This document shows positions 11,898 to 25,047 of a stretch of 64,000 bases of DNA, one piece after another; position 1 is the first letter of the stretch, and each line of letters starts with the position of its first letter. Source of the stretch: Plasmopara viticola. Lineage: Eukaryota > Oomycota > Peronosporomycetes > Peronosporales > Peronosporaceae. Below the pieces are notes generated by a model that worked only from the letters and a program-made list of their open reading frames with translations, made no database searches and had not been told where the DNA came from. The position numbers and the translations under genes were made by a program. The stretch covers positions 248,001 through 312,000 of the forward strand of contig MBPM02000064.1 of NCBI GenBank assembly GCA_001695595.3, read 5' to 3'.

Positions 11898-14891
11898 CTA
11901 AATTTGCACTTTGGTCCACGTTGATACCGCAGATGCAATAACAGTCCAAGACGGCAATACGTTCGAGAGCTCTTGTAGTTCTGGAGTCATCACCTCGAGA
12001 AAATGGCCAACAAAAGCAACATCGATTGGCTCATTGGACTCGGCCTCGATCCAAAAGTGATAAGACGCTGGAACGACCCCGCTACAAAACTGCAGCAGAT
12101 ACGCATCGTCCGCTTCAGCTACGGGTCCACTGATACCATTGCCCATGGACCTTTACGTATCAATCAATAAAAAGTAGCTGTGAATTTAGTCATTAGTTGA
12201 AAAGATTTTTTGTACGCACCATGACGTTAACTTCGTTGTCTTGGCATCAATAAAGAGGTTCATGTGAGAAGGTCCGGTGAAAACAAAGTGAATTTTGCGG
12301 CGATTCGTCGTTGCCGCATACCTCGACGACAATACTTGCAGACTAAAACAGAAAACGTATCAGCTTTATCGAAGATGACATCACTCGACAAGCGATTAAT
12401 TGTTACTTGGCCTTGTGTGTACCACTGGGTACCGCAGGCGCAGCCGCTGGGAGATACCACGACTTGTCCTCAGGCAATATGTGCTTCACTACAAAAGTCC
12501 ACGGCATATGACCGTACACTACTGCGTGCTCGTAAAGTTCTTGTGGGGCCACGTGCATCCGTGCATCCTGCCATTGCGTTCTCTCTAAAAAGGGCTTGAT
12601 AGGATCTAATCCACGAAAATCCAGCGAATTAATCCAAATACCCGAGTCCGTCTCGACAGTGCCATTTGGAAGCACGACTTCACGTTGAACGTGCTGAAGC
12701 GAGACACGTTTCGGGCAAATGTCAGAGTACGGATTCCTGCAATAAATGGTATCGTCAACAACCCTGTACGATATTGTACGATTATTGTGTGATTGCAATA
12801 TTACCAAATCGAAGCGACAATCGTGGCGACTACGGTTATAAGGATGCAAACGTTTCGAAGTCGCTTGAGCTGCTTTACAGGCAGGAAGCAAAAGACTCGG
12901 CCCGAATAGGAAACGAGAATCTAAAGATCATAGTCACAATTAGTGGGTTATAATAGATTGCATGGTGTGCAATACAATAATCGTTATTACCACCAAATTA
13001 ATACACAACAGAAGCGACAATATCAAGTCTGGAGGCAGCACTGGCCCGCTTCGTCCCAGCAATGGGACAAAAAACATGAGCGCAATTGCAAACCAGCACA
13101 TTGTGTGGATTACAGAGACAGTCATTGCACCCAGGGAAATGATCAAATACATGGTTGCTGAGAATATGCGAAAGCACTGCAGAAATTGGCACAATATTTG
13201 GCCAAGTAATGGAAAAATTATCCACAATGCCAAGACGTAACTCGAGATTAACCCCAGTTGCATGCATAAGGCCAATCCAGCCATCCAGACGCACAATATT
13301 GCCTCGAAAAGACTTTCTTCTAAACGCCACAACGCTTGCGGCGTTACGTTGGTCTTTTTCTCGAGCACAGACGCCAATTGATGAGCCATTCCCGCAAGCG
13401 CTGGAGCAAGAAAGAGCGCACCAGCTAAATATGGCTGCGAATACCATGAAAGTGGCGCAAATAAGCTCAAAAGTATGCCAACCAATAAAGAAGCCGCGAG
13501 TGCAGCACCAAAGCATCGCAAAATGAGCATAAAGGCCATCAACCGTTCCGAGATTGACACATGAGATAGCAACAGATACACGAACGCCATGAAAAGTACG
13601 CCACTACACAACAAAAAAGTGGTCTCTTTGCTTGCAGTGACCATTGTGAGTCCCATGATATCCGTAAAGAATGTTTTTGAAGTCTGTCGATTGTTTGCCA
13701 CTTTTTCAAGGCGTCCAGGTTCATTGCCCAATATTTTGACGATTCCAACAATATTTTCGCCAAGTCGCTGAATTGCACCTGATTGAATACGAGACACATC
13801 ATCGAGGGACGTGTGGTACACGTAGCCATTGGCAATGTACGCAAAGTCCATGCCAGCAACGAAGCCAAAGTCACGATAGATGCGATAGTCCGTATCAGCA
13901 GGGATGATCCCCGACTGAAACAATTCTTGGGCAATAATACTTGCATGAGGGTACTTGGCGCCTTGAGCATAGGCCTCGGCCAATTCATCACTTCCTGTTT
14001 GAAACAACAATTCTCGACCTCCAGCACCAGCGGCTTCCAGGTTGATAAATGCTCGGATCGTGTCGGTCCATGGATGTTGGGTAATAAAGCCATGGGCTGC
14101 CTGCATTATTGTCTCCTCTGCTCCGTTAAAGTTAAACACTAACGTCGCGTGTCTTGGTGGATCCAATACAAACAATCGCAAGAGATCAACCATTATTGCA
14201 ATATTGACTCCATCGTCCGACGCGGCTGCGCCTCCAATTGCTGCATCATAGTGAGACGAAATCATGAGCGAATTATTCAATGCTTCGTTTGTCGCATTGG
14301 GTGGGGATACTTTGACCAAAATATTCGTTACATTGGCGTAAATGTTTTGAAATTGTGCGATAAAATTCAGTCCAAACGCGCCCGAGGGTCTCTGAACGTC
14401 GACATCTACGCTCACTCCTTCCGGCTTTTTGCTTTTGATGTTTTCAATCTACAACATTACCATGATTTACAATAGTACATTAGCAAATGACAATATTGCC
14501 AAGCAATAAATGACCTTCTCCTCATTTTTCATTGTACCTGTTTTAGCAGGTAGTTTGGCGTTAATTCTTCGTTAGCTTTGGTGCCCACAGGACGGTACCC
14601 AAAGCTCATAATTTTATCCAACACGACGCGCGTCCTATTTTCTGAAAACTCGCTTAAAGGTGCATCAAGACCTTTGGGCTGAGGTAGCCATGTGTTACAG
14701 AAGGTCACAATAGCTAAGGCCGAGGCGTAGAAGGTTAGGAAGCCCACTATCACGAGCCATGCACGCGGCAACGTCGGTTGAAAGCGACGACGGTGCTTTT
14801 TTGTGCGTGATTTTTCATGATCAGACGGTGTGTTGGATGCTGGCAATGGGTGGGCGGCGGACACGGGACGACGGTGACGCACATCCGCCAT
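11898..14891 (-). CDS. ER-type M28 zinc metallopeptidase (ERMP1-like), five exons
   Basis: Proposed exons: 14891-14538, 14448-13005, 12920-12407, 12342-12220 and 12150-11898, giving 895 codons plus stop. The reading frame is kept across every junction and all introns are GT-AG, 64-89 bp. A membrane anchor lies near residues 46-68. The M28 catalytic domain follows, with likely zinc and catalytic residues in ISSHYD (His184), AASDDG (Asp196/197), FNGAEE (Glu229/230), INLEAAG (Glu256) and YVYHTSLDD (His329). Several hydrophobic segments occupy about 390-600. The C-terminal lumenal domain ends with KIHFVFTGPSHMNLFID and a SWSMG junction, as in ERMP1/Fxna proteins. Length and order fit that family, which processes peptides in the ER membrane. 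The donor at 13004 (GTATTA) was chosen because it alone keeps frame with a good acceptor; a better-looking GTAATA nearby would shift frame. Function is inferred from family. Confidence 0.9.
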
Positions 14892-15309
14892 TCCTTAATG
14901 TCCTGGTATGGTGCAGCTCAAGCGAAGATTTACTTCAAAATAAATAATCCAAGTTTTAGCGTCCGATATAGTGCGACTGTAATTTGAGCTCTATTTATTT
15001 GAGATAAATCACTGCGGAGAATAATTCTCCAAATATAAAAGGTAGAAAACCAAACATCTAATGACGTACTAAGCAAATTTGTCCCTTATTTCAATGTGTG
15101 CGCAATGTTTAATCACCGATCGTGTGAAAGAATCGGGGCGTGCAGGAAGTTATGAGATGTTTCCGTGAACAACCGTCCACTATTCTCCAGTCTATTTGGG
15201 ATCGATGTGTGCAATGAATTGTACTATAAAGTCTCAATCATCTAATACAATGTTCATGAAATTTCTACTCCAGGAGCTACTATTTCTCAGAATGCAAGGG
15301 TGGCTAAGT

Positions 15310-15640
15310 TTATAGACTCATTTTAGCGGGAAGCCAGCTTTTATCACAAAAATCGAGCGTTATGAAAACACCCATTGGATCTAAAACTTGGAGTCGAGGA
15401 GAGATGCGTGTTACACATTCCTTTTTGATTTCTATACGAAAAGTCATAAGGAAGACCAAACAGGCAGCGATGTGGGCTGTCGATCGACCAGGCTTTTTCA
15501 AAATGACCAAGCCAGCTCTGTAGCAGTTTGCTTCTGCTTTCATAGGTGCCTCTGCGCCAGAACCGATTTATGTGCCTATGGCTGCGGCTATACCAAAGGC
15601 TACGCCCGAGATGTTGGCGACGAGTTTTGAATTGTTTGCT
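15310..15640 (-). pseudogene. Unidentified Ala/Gly-rich coding remnant
   Basis: One minus-strand frame, with a single stop near 15568, reads SKLVANISGVAFGIAAAIG followed by AEAPMKAEANCYRAGLVIL and runs to a stop at 15310. The composition suggests a former helical or secreted protein. No family is recognised. Confidence 0.25.
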
Positions 15641-18600
15641 CATCAGCACGTTACTCAAGAAATGAGGATTAGAAAAAATTTCAAACTAAACCGCGGCAAA
15701 ATGCGTGCGTCTATCATTCTATCTCACCCGTAGTCCACAGATACTCCGCTTTTCGGGTGGGAGCGCTGTGCACGCTCCGGTAAGCACTGGTCTTGCTATT
15801 TTATCCGATATGTTCAAAAAGGCTCTTAGATGATGCCAGCGTCGTCAAAATAAACTCATCACCCGGAGTTACGCCTCTGAAGGTAGTAGGCTTAGAGCTA
15901 GGCTTGTCAGTCTTTTGTATAAACCCATTTAAAAGGGTGTAAGCGTATAAGGAAAATGGCCCATTCCGAAACGACCAAGTTGATGAAGTCATCTCTAATG
16001 AGGACCAAAAAAAGAATGATCTGACAGTCCTCAACTCATTTCTCAGGTTGGTTTAGTGGCCAAAGTCAATAGCGCAAAGGGCGAGGAATTTGTGGCTCAC
16101 TTTTTGCCGGGTAATGACATTAGTCGCTGTTCTATGATAGGCCTACTCTTTTTTAATCAACTGATCTGCCGAACTAGACATAGAGCGTACTACTAATCCA
16201 ATGCAGACCATGGTGACGAAAAGTACGTTTATCTTCATGCGTTCCGCGGGAATTTATCGAAGGCCACCACTTCTTGAGTGGTATATATGAGCCGAACCTA
16301 GTTCAAAGGAGCCATTGGTTGAGGGCAACCTTACAGCAGCTATGCGCTATAGAGCATAGCATCAAGACCCGCTTAAAAATTCATTTGGCGTCGTAAGGAG
16401 TCTGAAGACACAGGCAGCTTGCACGAGACTTTAGAAAACTATCACCAAAACAAATCAATTGCAGATCCTGTTTTAAGAAAAGGTCATAATTTGGAGTTGT
16501 TAAAGCATAAAACCTAATTACCATGGACGAAATGCTTCGCTTTAATAAGGTCGGTGTGCGATCTACTAACTTGGTAGGTCGGATGCAACTTACTTTTAGC
16601 CTTAGCATAATGCTATGTCAGTTGAAGCGCGGGCGTACAATCACTTACACCATATTACAATTTGGGTCAGATATAACGCAGCTTACTTCTGTATCACATA
16701 ATGCTGATGGATCTGGCTTCGGTAGTGATGGCGAGGCAGCTCTAACGGCTCCCACCACATTTCGTGAAGCTGAGTAGCCGCGCCACTTAGGCTCATGACT
16801 CTTGCGAAAGTTTATTTGCTCTGCAACGCACTCCACGTAAAGTTGTCAGCAGCCAAAGAGCACCGAAAATCGTCGCTCTTGCCACTCATTCAACTGATGT
16901 AGCAGCTCTTGTGCGACTGAATGTATGCGCTTGTGATTGCTCTCGGAGTGGGCCTTGTGCGACTTCTATGGAGCAACTCCGCATATTCGAAGCACCTCAA
17001 ACAAGGAAGGACTCCTTTGGTCATGTGAATCGTGGGCGTTACATTTGTATCGGTCATCGCACGTCTTAGCGCGAGGTCCTCGAAATGGAAAGCATTATCC
17101 TCCGTAATTTTGCTTAGGCTCGGACGGCAGATCAAAGGTCACCGCCTTATGGGTACGCGACCCTTTAGCTTTATGACTAATATGGTCATACAATCAATCG
17201 CCGTATGGCCACCCGCATTCGCCTTGACAGCAATGACGAGTGCTAAGGCAGCGTTTTGAATAGGTGCTATGGGTACTTCAGGACCCAAAGGCTGCTCAAG
17301 TACTGAATATAATCTAATTATTCAGACGCCACATAGAACGTCGGGCGCGTTAATAGCGCCCTGAGAAGATCAATGTCCATGTCTTGCCGTTTGTGTGACA
17401 GGCACGACAAAAAAAATCTTTTTAAGATATCGATCTTACTTTCATTGGTGGTACGCTTTTTGTTTGCAGCATTGCTTTATCCTCTAAAACAACAGCTCTT
17501 CCATGTATATCATAAAAGTCTTTTTTTTCAATGGTAGGTGAATGCGATAACATTCCTCTCCTTGCTAGTTATATTGCAAAGTCACATTCCTGTTTTTAAA
17601 AAATGATCATTTTTCAGATGCCTGCAAGAATGAGGAAAATCTGAACCTCGTCTCCACTTTTTTGCAAAAGGTTCGTCTTTTGTAAAATTTTGGCGAGACG
17701 TCGAAGGATTAACGTATACGTAAACCGCAACATTGAGTGCAAATGCAATTATTAATAACTTACTACCAACAAATGTGGCGTCTCGACGCAAATCTCGTGT
17801 AGTGTGTCTTTCGGCAGACAAATGACCCTTTCCGTCGGATAAATTAGCCTAGACACCAGCATGTGATCTTTATTTGTTGAAGCAGCGTTTGCAAAGCGCA
17901 GCTGGTAACTGAGGGTTCTTTCGTCATTGTCGCGTTTGGAAAGTCACGGAGTTTTGATACCGTATCTACAAACAGCCTTGCTGTGTGTTTCCCGTTATGC
18001 TTGCTCGATCAAGTGCCAAATGCAGAGGAGCACTACTGATCCTACATTATCAATGATTTACTGCAAGGAAAAGACAAAGTCGAGACTTGTAAACTTTCAA
18101 CAGCCCACAAATACTAGCACACTCTGTAAATTAGCTGTCGTATAAGCCATCCGACAGGCTTTACTGGTCCGCACATACTTGTGCAAACGCTTGACCTGTG
18201 GGGCCATCAATATGATGTGGTGATCAAAATAAATATTCTCTCTTGTCTCACTGCGTATTGAATAGCAAGCATCTTCTATCATGGACGAAATTCGGCGGTT
18301 TGAAGCTACCTGGACTGGGGCGAAATGACTCGCTCATGTCCGTCCTCATTGAGTTTAGTAGAGCGCAAATGATACCATAGCCCGAAGTGTTGCAAACGAT
18401 TTTAAAAGATTGCCTTGCTTAGCAGATTTATACTTGTAGCCTCCTGAAGATATCCTTGAAGTTATCAAAGTAATCTAGTGCTGGTCTTCTCAACTTCATT
18501 TGATGTTTGTTTCCAATAAATACGACAACAGCATCGAATAGCTAGACCTATACTTGTTCAAACAGCTCGGCGGGACAATCCGCTGTCGAATCATTTGAGA

Positions 18601-19589
18601 TTGTGGCTCAGGCTAAGTCAACGCGGCTTTTCCGATTTGGGCCCTCATGGCTGCTAAAAAGCAACCGGTGAATGTAATCCCCCTCAACGCGAAAGAGAGA
18701 TTTACCGATGCCGATGTAAGCCTCAGTGGTCTTCATGACCTTCAAAGCTTTGCTTGGGCGGCATTGAGTGGCCTCCGGAGCCTACTAATTTTCTCAAGAG
18801 CGATTATGACCGACTATTTTGTTGGTGTATGACCTAAAAAAAGCCTGCATTAAATCAACCTTGTGGTCATACAAATCAACATTGCCAAGGTGTCCAATGG
18901 TTTTTACGCTACTGCTTCAGCTCGTATCACTTGCCGTGTAGGGCATATACGACAGTATTACACAAATTTGAAAGTAGTCAACTACCAAAATTAGTGACTA
19001 CGCAGCGCGCGCCCAGGCATGCTAGCAAAACACTTTATCCTGGATTAGATATTTGTGCAGGTACCGCTGCACTATCTTGCCAATTGAAAACATGAGCAAG
19101 TCACCTTTTTCTGCTTAAATTTTGAGCCTAGAAGTCGGCGACGAGTTCAAAAAAATTGTATTATCCACCACGCCATTCCATGTCTTTTTCTTACGGAAAG
19201 CGCATCAAGAATCTCGCATTGCTTTCATGGCGATGGCTACTTCCTGCTTCAAGCATGGCACGAGTTCAATCGCGTGCCTTATTCTTATATCAGGTCAAAA
19301 TCTCGACGGCTGGTCTCTGAGCATTACATCTGAGTTTTTTAATGAAATATATACGGATATATATTTCTTAGGATCTTTTAGCCAAGGCGCAGTGAACTAA
19401 GGCATCTCCGTCCGAGAACGGAGGATGCAATCATCTCCGAAAAATAGGCTTCAATCTTTACGAATACAACTGCTGCAATAATTTCGGCCTTACGTCTAAC
19501 GAAGCGCTAAACACCTTTGCATAATCAGATGTTCAAAATCCTAACATTTTTAATAGTGCTTTGATTGAAGGGCACCTGCCGTGGCACAA

Positions 19590-19850
19590 CGACGATTTGA
19601 AGTGTCAGTAATCCCCGTTAAAAATGCTTATTTGTCAGCCACGGAGTCGTTTGTTTCTCTCCAGGAAATGCATCACATTTTCATTTTCTTTTAGCAAAGC
19701 TATGTTACCCGCGCTTAGTGGTAATTCGCGACCCATCTATAGTCTTGTATTATCCAATGCATTCTGTAGGTCTCTATTACCTGCTTCCAGAGCTTTGTTA
19801 GACGTAGAACAATGCTCTGTAGAGCTATGTGGCTTTCCGTGTCGTGTAAA
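19590..19850 (-). pseudogene. Coiled-coil-like coding remnant
   Basis: A minus-strand frame reads ALEAGNRDLQNALDNTRL, then after a stop GRELPLSAGNIALLKENENV and MHFLERNKRLRG. The heptad-like Leu/Asn spacing suggests a coiled coil, perhaps from a retroelement gag or a structural gene. The family is not identified. Confidence 0.3.
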
Positions 19851-22117
19851 CGCTTGCCAAATTTTGATTTATGTACTGTGCTACCCATCTGTACTTATTA
19901 CGTCTTTTAAACATAAGTTACCCGCTTGCGGATCTTTAGTACCCGCACTAGTGGTGCTATAACACTTACCTGTTAAACTATGTTTCCATCATTGAGGGCA
20001 CTATATTTACCGTCCTTAAAAACTGATGCTCCTAGCAAGAGCTGTCTATCTGCTTACCGTCCATATTTATTTCGGGCAAAACGTTCTTTTAAAAGAGCCC
20101 TACGCTAAAAGCCAGATGTTCCAAAGTTTCGTCGCACGTAGTTGGACGGTTTGCACCAACAATTTTGACCCGCAAATTGATTTATGGCTCGTTGGCATTT
20201 CGAGCGACGGCTTGACCGGGCTCGAGTAATACTTGTCTATGTCAAAGGCAAACATGATTTGTGTTCTGTCAAAATTCTCAACCATACGGCAGATCAATCT
20301 TGACCCTTGGGACGTTTAGGATCGCGCAGTCAAGTTGAAAAAAACTTATATGAGCTGACCCTTCGTCGACCTAATCGAGCAGACCAGCGGACAAATAAGG
20401 TTATATTATGCGCCACAAGATGAAAATTTCTATACCCTAGTGCATTTTTGTGTTTGACGAGCACTCAGCCGCTGCTAAAATTTTCATTCAAAAACACTTA
20501 AGCTCTTAAAGACTGGATTTTATGGTGCGTATTAATCACACGCCCGCTATGAGAAATTATCTCCCTCAATAATGTGCCGTCCCTGCTTGAGATCCGTGTT
20601 TTTCTAGTTCCGAGAGCCCGCTTTCTGCCGGCGACTTTTTTTAATCCATTGGGCAAATTTTTTGCCCAATGGATTGGGCAAACGAATGCTCATCTCATCG
20701 GCCAACTTCGAGGCAAGCATTCGAACTAACTGCACTTGAAGAAGCGGATGTTGCTTTTCCTACTAAACTTGAGTTTATTGGGACTAGAATCGAGTCAGCA
20801 GGACCACGGACACAACTTCTCTAGATTTCTTACTACAATGTGCTACCAATATATGGAAGCGATCTCGTCTGTGGCTGTACTCTTCTTGGGGGGCTAAATA
20901 AACTGCCTCTTCCATTGATGTGACCTAGGAGTGCGCGACAGGGCCAGCCATTAGTCCGTCCATGAGCACAGGCACCTTGACTTGTCTGGTAAAAAAATCT
21001 CAGTAATGGAGGCCGAAGTTAAGCATACTTGCGGATCCCTCACTTTTCGTGCTTGAAGGCAAGAAAACGTTTCACGGGCGGAGCTATAAGGTTTCCGACG
21101 GGATCATTGCACTAAACCAGTACTTTTTGTTCTCTCAGGACACAAACTAGCCAAGCGAAGGGTCTTTGCAGAAGAGTGCATAGCTTTCGGCCTGACCTTC
21201 CTTGTAAGAAATGCGAATGGCACCCGCGCCTGACCATTTGTGATCAATACCGCCTTAGTGATGATCTTTACCTCCTTAATTCAGAAAAGAAGGAGCTGAC
21301 TTTTTCTCCCTACATTTGTGGAGAGCTTGGGTTTTACCAATTTGGACATCACATTAGGCGTCACAGCCGAGACTGTCAAAATCTAAGCTGCCTGAGCTCT
21401 TATACATTATATTTGCTCGAAGAGATCGGGGCGTTGCGGCTTTTGATAGCAGGGAGGGCTTCAACCATAGAAACTATGAATTCTTTCGAGCAGCGCGAAT
21501 TGTATCTTCAAACAATGTGGATATATACTTATATTTGGTCACGACCTGTGCGATACTTTAGGTCGACAATGTACCCACATAGGCGTAAATTCTACCACAA
21601 GCGCTTTCCGGTGCGACACCTTTACATCGGACTTGCACAAAGAGTGCATGCACGTATGCAATAGACTGAAGCTAAAGAGCCCATATATTATTATGACGTT
21701 TCTGTGTTTTGTTTTCACCTTAAACTTGATAAGCGACAAAATTTACGCTCGCAATCACAGCAACGACTTTTTCATTGGTTAGCATTCTTTGAGCTATTTT
21801 TATTTGTAAACGTATAGATATATATTGGGTGCCTGTCGTGCATCGGGAGCTACCGTTCCTCTTGGTCTCAGTGGGAAGTCAGCTTTTGCCACAAAGGCTA
21901 GGCTATAAGTAACATCCAGTTACTTATCAACTCTTGAAGCTAGGGTTATTAAAGTTGCATGTAGAATGCAGCTTTAAATGCATCATAGCCTAAAGCTCGA
22001 GTAGTATGCGTATCAACGGTATGTTTATCAACCAATCTACAGCTGCGATAACACTTCAAAACACAACCGACACACGCCATCGAGGAGAAACAAAGATACA
22101 TATTTTGAAAAAATCAA

Positions 22118-22149
22118 GGAAGCCGCTGACCCCCCCCTTCGCTTACCAC
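22118..22149 (+). repeat. C-tract repeat, copy 1
   Basis: GGAAGCCGCTGAC, a run of C, then TTCGCTTACCA. A close copy in the same direction lies at 23831-23866. It is probably a terminal fragment of a dispersed repeat family. Confidence 0.45.
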
Positions 22150-22204
22150 CCCTCCTCGATGCAATATACCGAATGATCTCTGATTGGCTGGAGCGAACAC
22201 CATT

Positions 22205-22310
22205 GGACTTTGATGTTATGTAGAATCGCAGGGATCTGAGTCACTTTACCGCATCCTGTATCACCCGACAGTACTACAAGTTGATTGTTTGCTCGTTCGT
22301 GCCAATCTTA
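22205..22310 (-). pseudogene. DEAH-box helicase P-loop scrap
   Basis: The minus strand encodes NNQLVVLSGDTGCGKVTQIP, which matches motif I of DEAH/DExH RNA helicases (usual form SGETGCGKTTQ) with Thr changed to Val. Upstream on the same strand, 22519-22863 and its 5' neighbour (to about 22930) carry QRQLLFTEKEQVLAQRK, which may be the N-terminal linker of the same gene, but the frames are disrupted and helicase motifs II-VI are absent. Confidence 0.45.
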
Positions 22311-23966
22311 ATAATGTATACCTGCTTCTTAGAACAATGATTCTGTCGCGAATTATAAGCTTGCATACGTGCAAATTTGCAAGTTTTTTGCATTGCGAAT
22401 GTTCAGTGTAATACTATCGTTGAAGCAAATCTACGTACTCTTAACGCTTTCGCTACAACATAGCCTCCCTCCGATCTCTTCTAGACGGTATATATCTCTT
22501 CACCACATCATAACTTGATCAGTAAATTGCGAAAAGTGCACTCATTTTCAGCATGTAACCCACATACCAATAGCAGCCGCCAGCCTGTAGGTCGATATTT
22601 TGTAAATTTGCCATCCCAGCTAAGTTTGCGAAGCTGGTCAAAATCAATATAAGTCTATGCCAATAATTGTCTATATTGCATGTGCCCAACGCATTACGTG
22701 AGGACAGACCTGACGCGATAGACCTCAATAAGCCTTTAATTATACAAATGCAGCTCACATACGCACCTTTGAGGGGCCGGTAGGGGCGCTGCCCACACTG
22801 GCGGTAATTGGCCCGCTCGCTTTCTCCACTGATCCCGGCAAAGCTTGGCTTTCGTTGCGCCAAAACTTGCTCTTTCTCCGTGAAAAGAAGTTGACGCTGC
22901 TGTATTGCAGCTGTTACACGCTCCTTTTTCTTCTGCGCAAACTTATTAAATGCAGTCCGAAAAAGTCTTCGATGTCATCTCATGCTGAGAAAACTGTATA
23001 ATCGCACGATAGCCAAACTCAGACATTGATTGTCAAGCCTAAGCATTAGTTACTAGCAGACGCACCGTATTGTCACTAGATGGATTGTTTGTTGTAGCTT
23101 GCATCGTTGCCGTAGCTGCAAATGTATCGAGCTCACGGCGAAGAGTTTTCCTGTACAGCGAGCAGTATTAGCATTTGCATCCGACATCAAAAACGATGAT
23201 CGCGTGATAGTACCTACCCTGCGTCGAACACGTTCACGAGTTCCACGCTTTACCGATCGTCTAGTCGAAGTGGTGTGGTGAATACAAAAAAAGAGGGGGT
23301 GGGCGCCAAGCACCGCACCGTACATGCAACACTTTACGGAACATCATAAGCATACATAGTCACGTTGCTCGTGAGAATGGTTGTGTGCCAGCAGATATCA
23401 CTTTAGTTGCGCAAAAAACTTCTTGCGACTCCGTGTCGGTGTCACTGACACAAGCTCATTGCTAACATAAACCCAATGAAAGATTCAAACTCGTAATCAC
23501 AAGCTAGCATAGATGAATGGTATGGTTTAATCTAGCGCCACCATCTTGCGAAGCTTGTGGTAAGTGCTGTGTCCACACGTCATAACAAAATTAATCAGGA
23601 CACCATTCAGTATATAAATGCATCGAACACGGACCTACCAAAGACTGCAAGGATGCAAAAACTGAATAAAGCAGCAAGAGGATCGGCATCTTAGCTGATC
23701 AGTTGAATAATTTAGCACTCTGTTTCAATAACAATTAAGACCCAAGACGCTTGTTGTCTAAGCGTACTTAAATGGACAGAAATTGTGACTGGCCACTTAG
23801 ACAGTCTATATTAGAATAAAAATTAAATTGGGAGCCGCTAACCCCCCCCCTTTTCGCTTACCAGGTTGCATGAAACCAATTTTATCACACTAGTTGGTAT
23901 GTGTCATTCAAGTCATAAAATGTATTACGGATAATTACGAAGATATCCTGGATGTATATTAAAGAG
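22311..23966. other. Spacer with possible helicase-related and unassigned frames
   Basis: The minus-strand frame 22863-22519 may belong to the DEAH-helicase remnant. The 90-codon minus frame at 23325-23053 is basic and unrecognised. The rest is AT-rich with no gene. Confidence 0.35.
23831..23866 (+). repeat. C-tract repeat, copy 2
   Basis: GGGAGCCGCTAAC, a run of C, then TTTTCGCTTACCA. Same orientation as the copy at 22118. Confidence 0.45.
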
Positions 23967-25047
23967 AGGGAAATGATACCGGGCAAGCACTTTTCGCTAA
24001 CGGGCAGGCACTGATGTTTAAATGAATTAAATTGATTGGCATTTCTTCTCTGTGATTGTTTGGAAGGTTAATTCTTAATCGTAATAGCTTCTTTTGGCTT
24101 CGCTTTAACGTCCGTAATTCGCCAGATGCGTTTTTTGTGCTTCGGCTGCTTTCTTCTAGAAATAACGAATTTCCTTTTCAAGCGATCTTCGCTCATTATC
24201 GCTCTCCAAACGAAGCTTTTCGTACCGGATAGACCAAGACTTTTCCAAAGATTGATTTGCATCGTTGGCATGAACAGAGGAACGTTGCAACACTTCCAAC
24301 TTGCCTTGACTAGAGCGTAGTTGTGACGTTAAGTGCTCAAGTTTGGAATTCATCGATAAATCGTGTTATTTCCAGCATGCTTGCAGTGCTTGAGTCCTTG
24401 TTTTAAACTCTTCTTTAAGCGCCAAAATAGTCTCGCGCGCAAGACAATCACCAACTGGTGTCTATTTTTCTTCAAGACCTGACGGCCACAACTTAAATGA
24501 GAACATAGCTCCACCTTGACACTATCAAGCTCTCGCTGGGCTGCCTCTTTGTCATCTTTGAGCGCAAACGCCGCTTGCAATGCTTCGCTTGCCCGTCGAC
24601 ATTCCTCATCAACTTGTCGCAACAGCAAACTCGTTTCCAAAGCAAATTGTTGTTGCCGTGCGTCTGTCACTGTCGAGCTGCCGGACTTAGTAAGGATTTG
24701 GCAGACAATGCGTTTGCCAGCTGCTTCTCTACATCATGCACTTGAGTTGCATGTCGCGTCAACTTTATATGTTGATGTAATTGAGCTTGCCAAGAGTTTG
24801 CAGGGTGTTCATGGTGATGTTACTGCAGAAGAATACGTCAAACTTGCGTGGAAATTCGCGGTTTTAACGTCAAAAAGTAGTTTTGGGATAAGTTGCATCT
24901 GACATTGGTGTAGCATATGAGAATTGATATCACGACTGAGAATTAACCCTCCAGCCAATCATAGAGAAGAAATGCTAATCAATTTGATTCATATAAACAT
25001 CAGTGCCTGCCCGTTAGCGAAAAGTGCCTGCCCGGTATCATTTCCCT
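23967..25047. mobile_element. Non-autonomous TIR transposon carrying a captured gene fragment
   Basis: The ends are inverted copies of each other over roughly 120 bp (23967-24090 and 24925-25047), beginning AGGGAAATGATACCGGGCA on each strand. They contain an internal subrepeat CGGGCAGGCACT and continue to GGTTAATTCT. Flanks are AAAGAG on the left and AAAGAA on the right, a plausible 5-6 bp target-site duplication. The 0.83-kb interior has no transposase. It carries a decayed coiled-coil coding fragment, as in Pack-type elements. The superfamily is unclear. Confidence 0.7.
24060..24700 (-). pseudogene. Coiled-coil protein fragment inside the TIR element
   Basis: Minus-strand frames read ETSLLLRQVDEECRRASEAL and ALKDDKEAAQRELDSVKVEL, then after a frame change EEFKTRTQALQACWK. 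Next come LEHLTSQLRSSQGKLEVLQR, EKLRLESDNERRSLEKEIRY and KKAAEAQKTHL. The Leu/Glu/Arg/Lys heptads indicate a long coiled coil. There are at least two internal stops and one frameshift. The source gene is not identified; a cytoskeletal or centrosomal-type protein would fit. The position between the inverted repeats suggests capture. Confidence 0.55.

Larger units (their letters stand above)
14892..22117. other. Gene-poor, repeat-like spacer
   Basis: This is over 7 kb without a confident gene. Short frames abound but are broken every 60-100 codons. Two minus-strand stretches look like decayed protein genes and are listed separately (15310-15660, 19590-19850). A 162-codon plus-strand frame at 21176-21664 has no recognised motif. 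No rRNA, tRNA or LTR pair was recognised. Confidence 0.5.

Noticed and set aside
12921..12990. Intron donor GTAATA at about 12990 for the M28 peptidase
   Set aside because: It looks stronger than the donor used but breaks the reading frame into exon 3; the GTATTA donor at 13004 keeps frame.
12998..14093. Minus-strand frames of 172 and 184 codons in a different phase
   Set aside because: They overlap the M28 peptidase exon in the wrong phase and lack family motifs.
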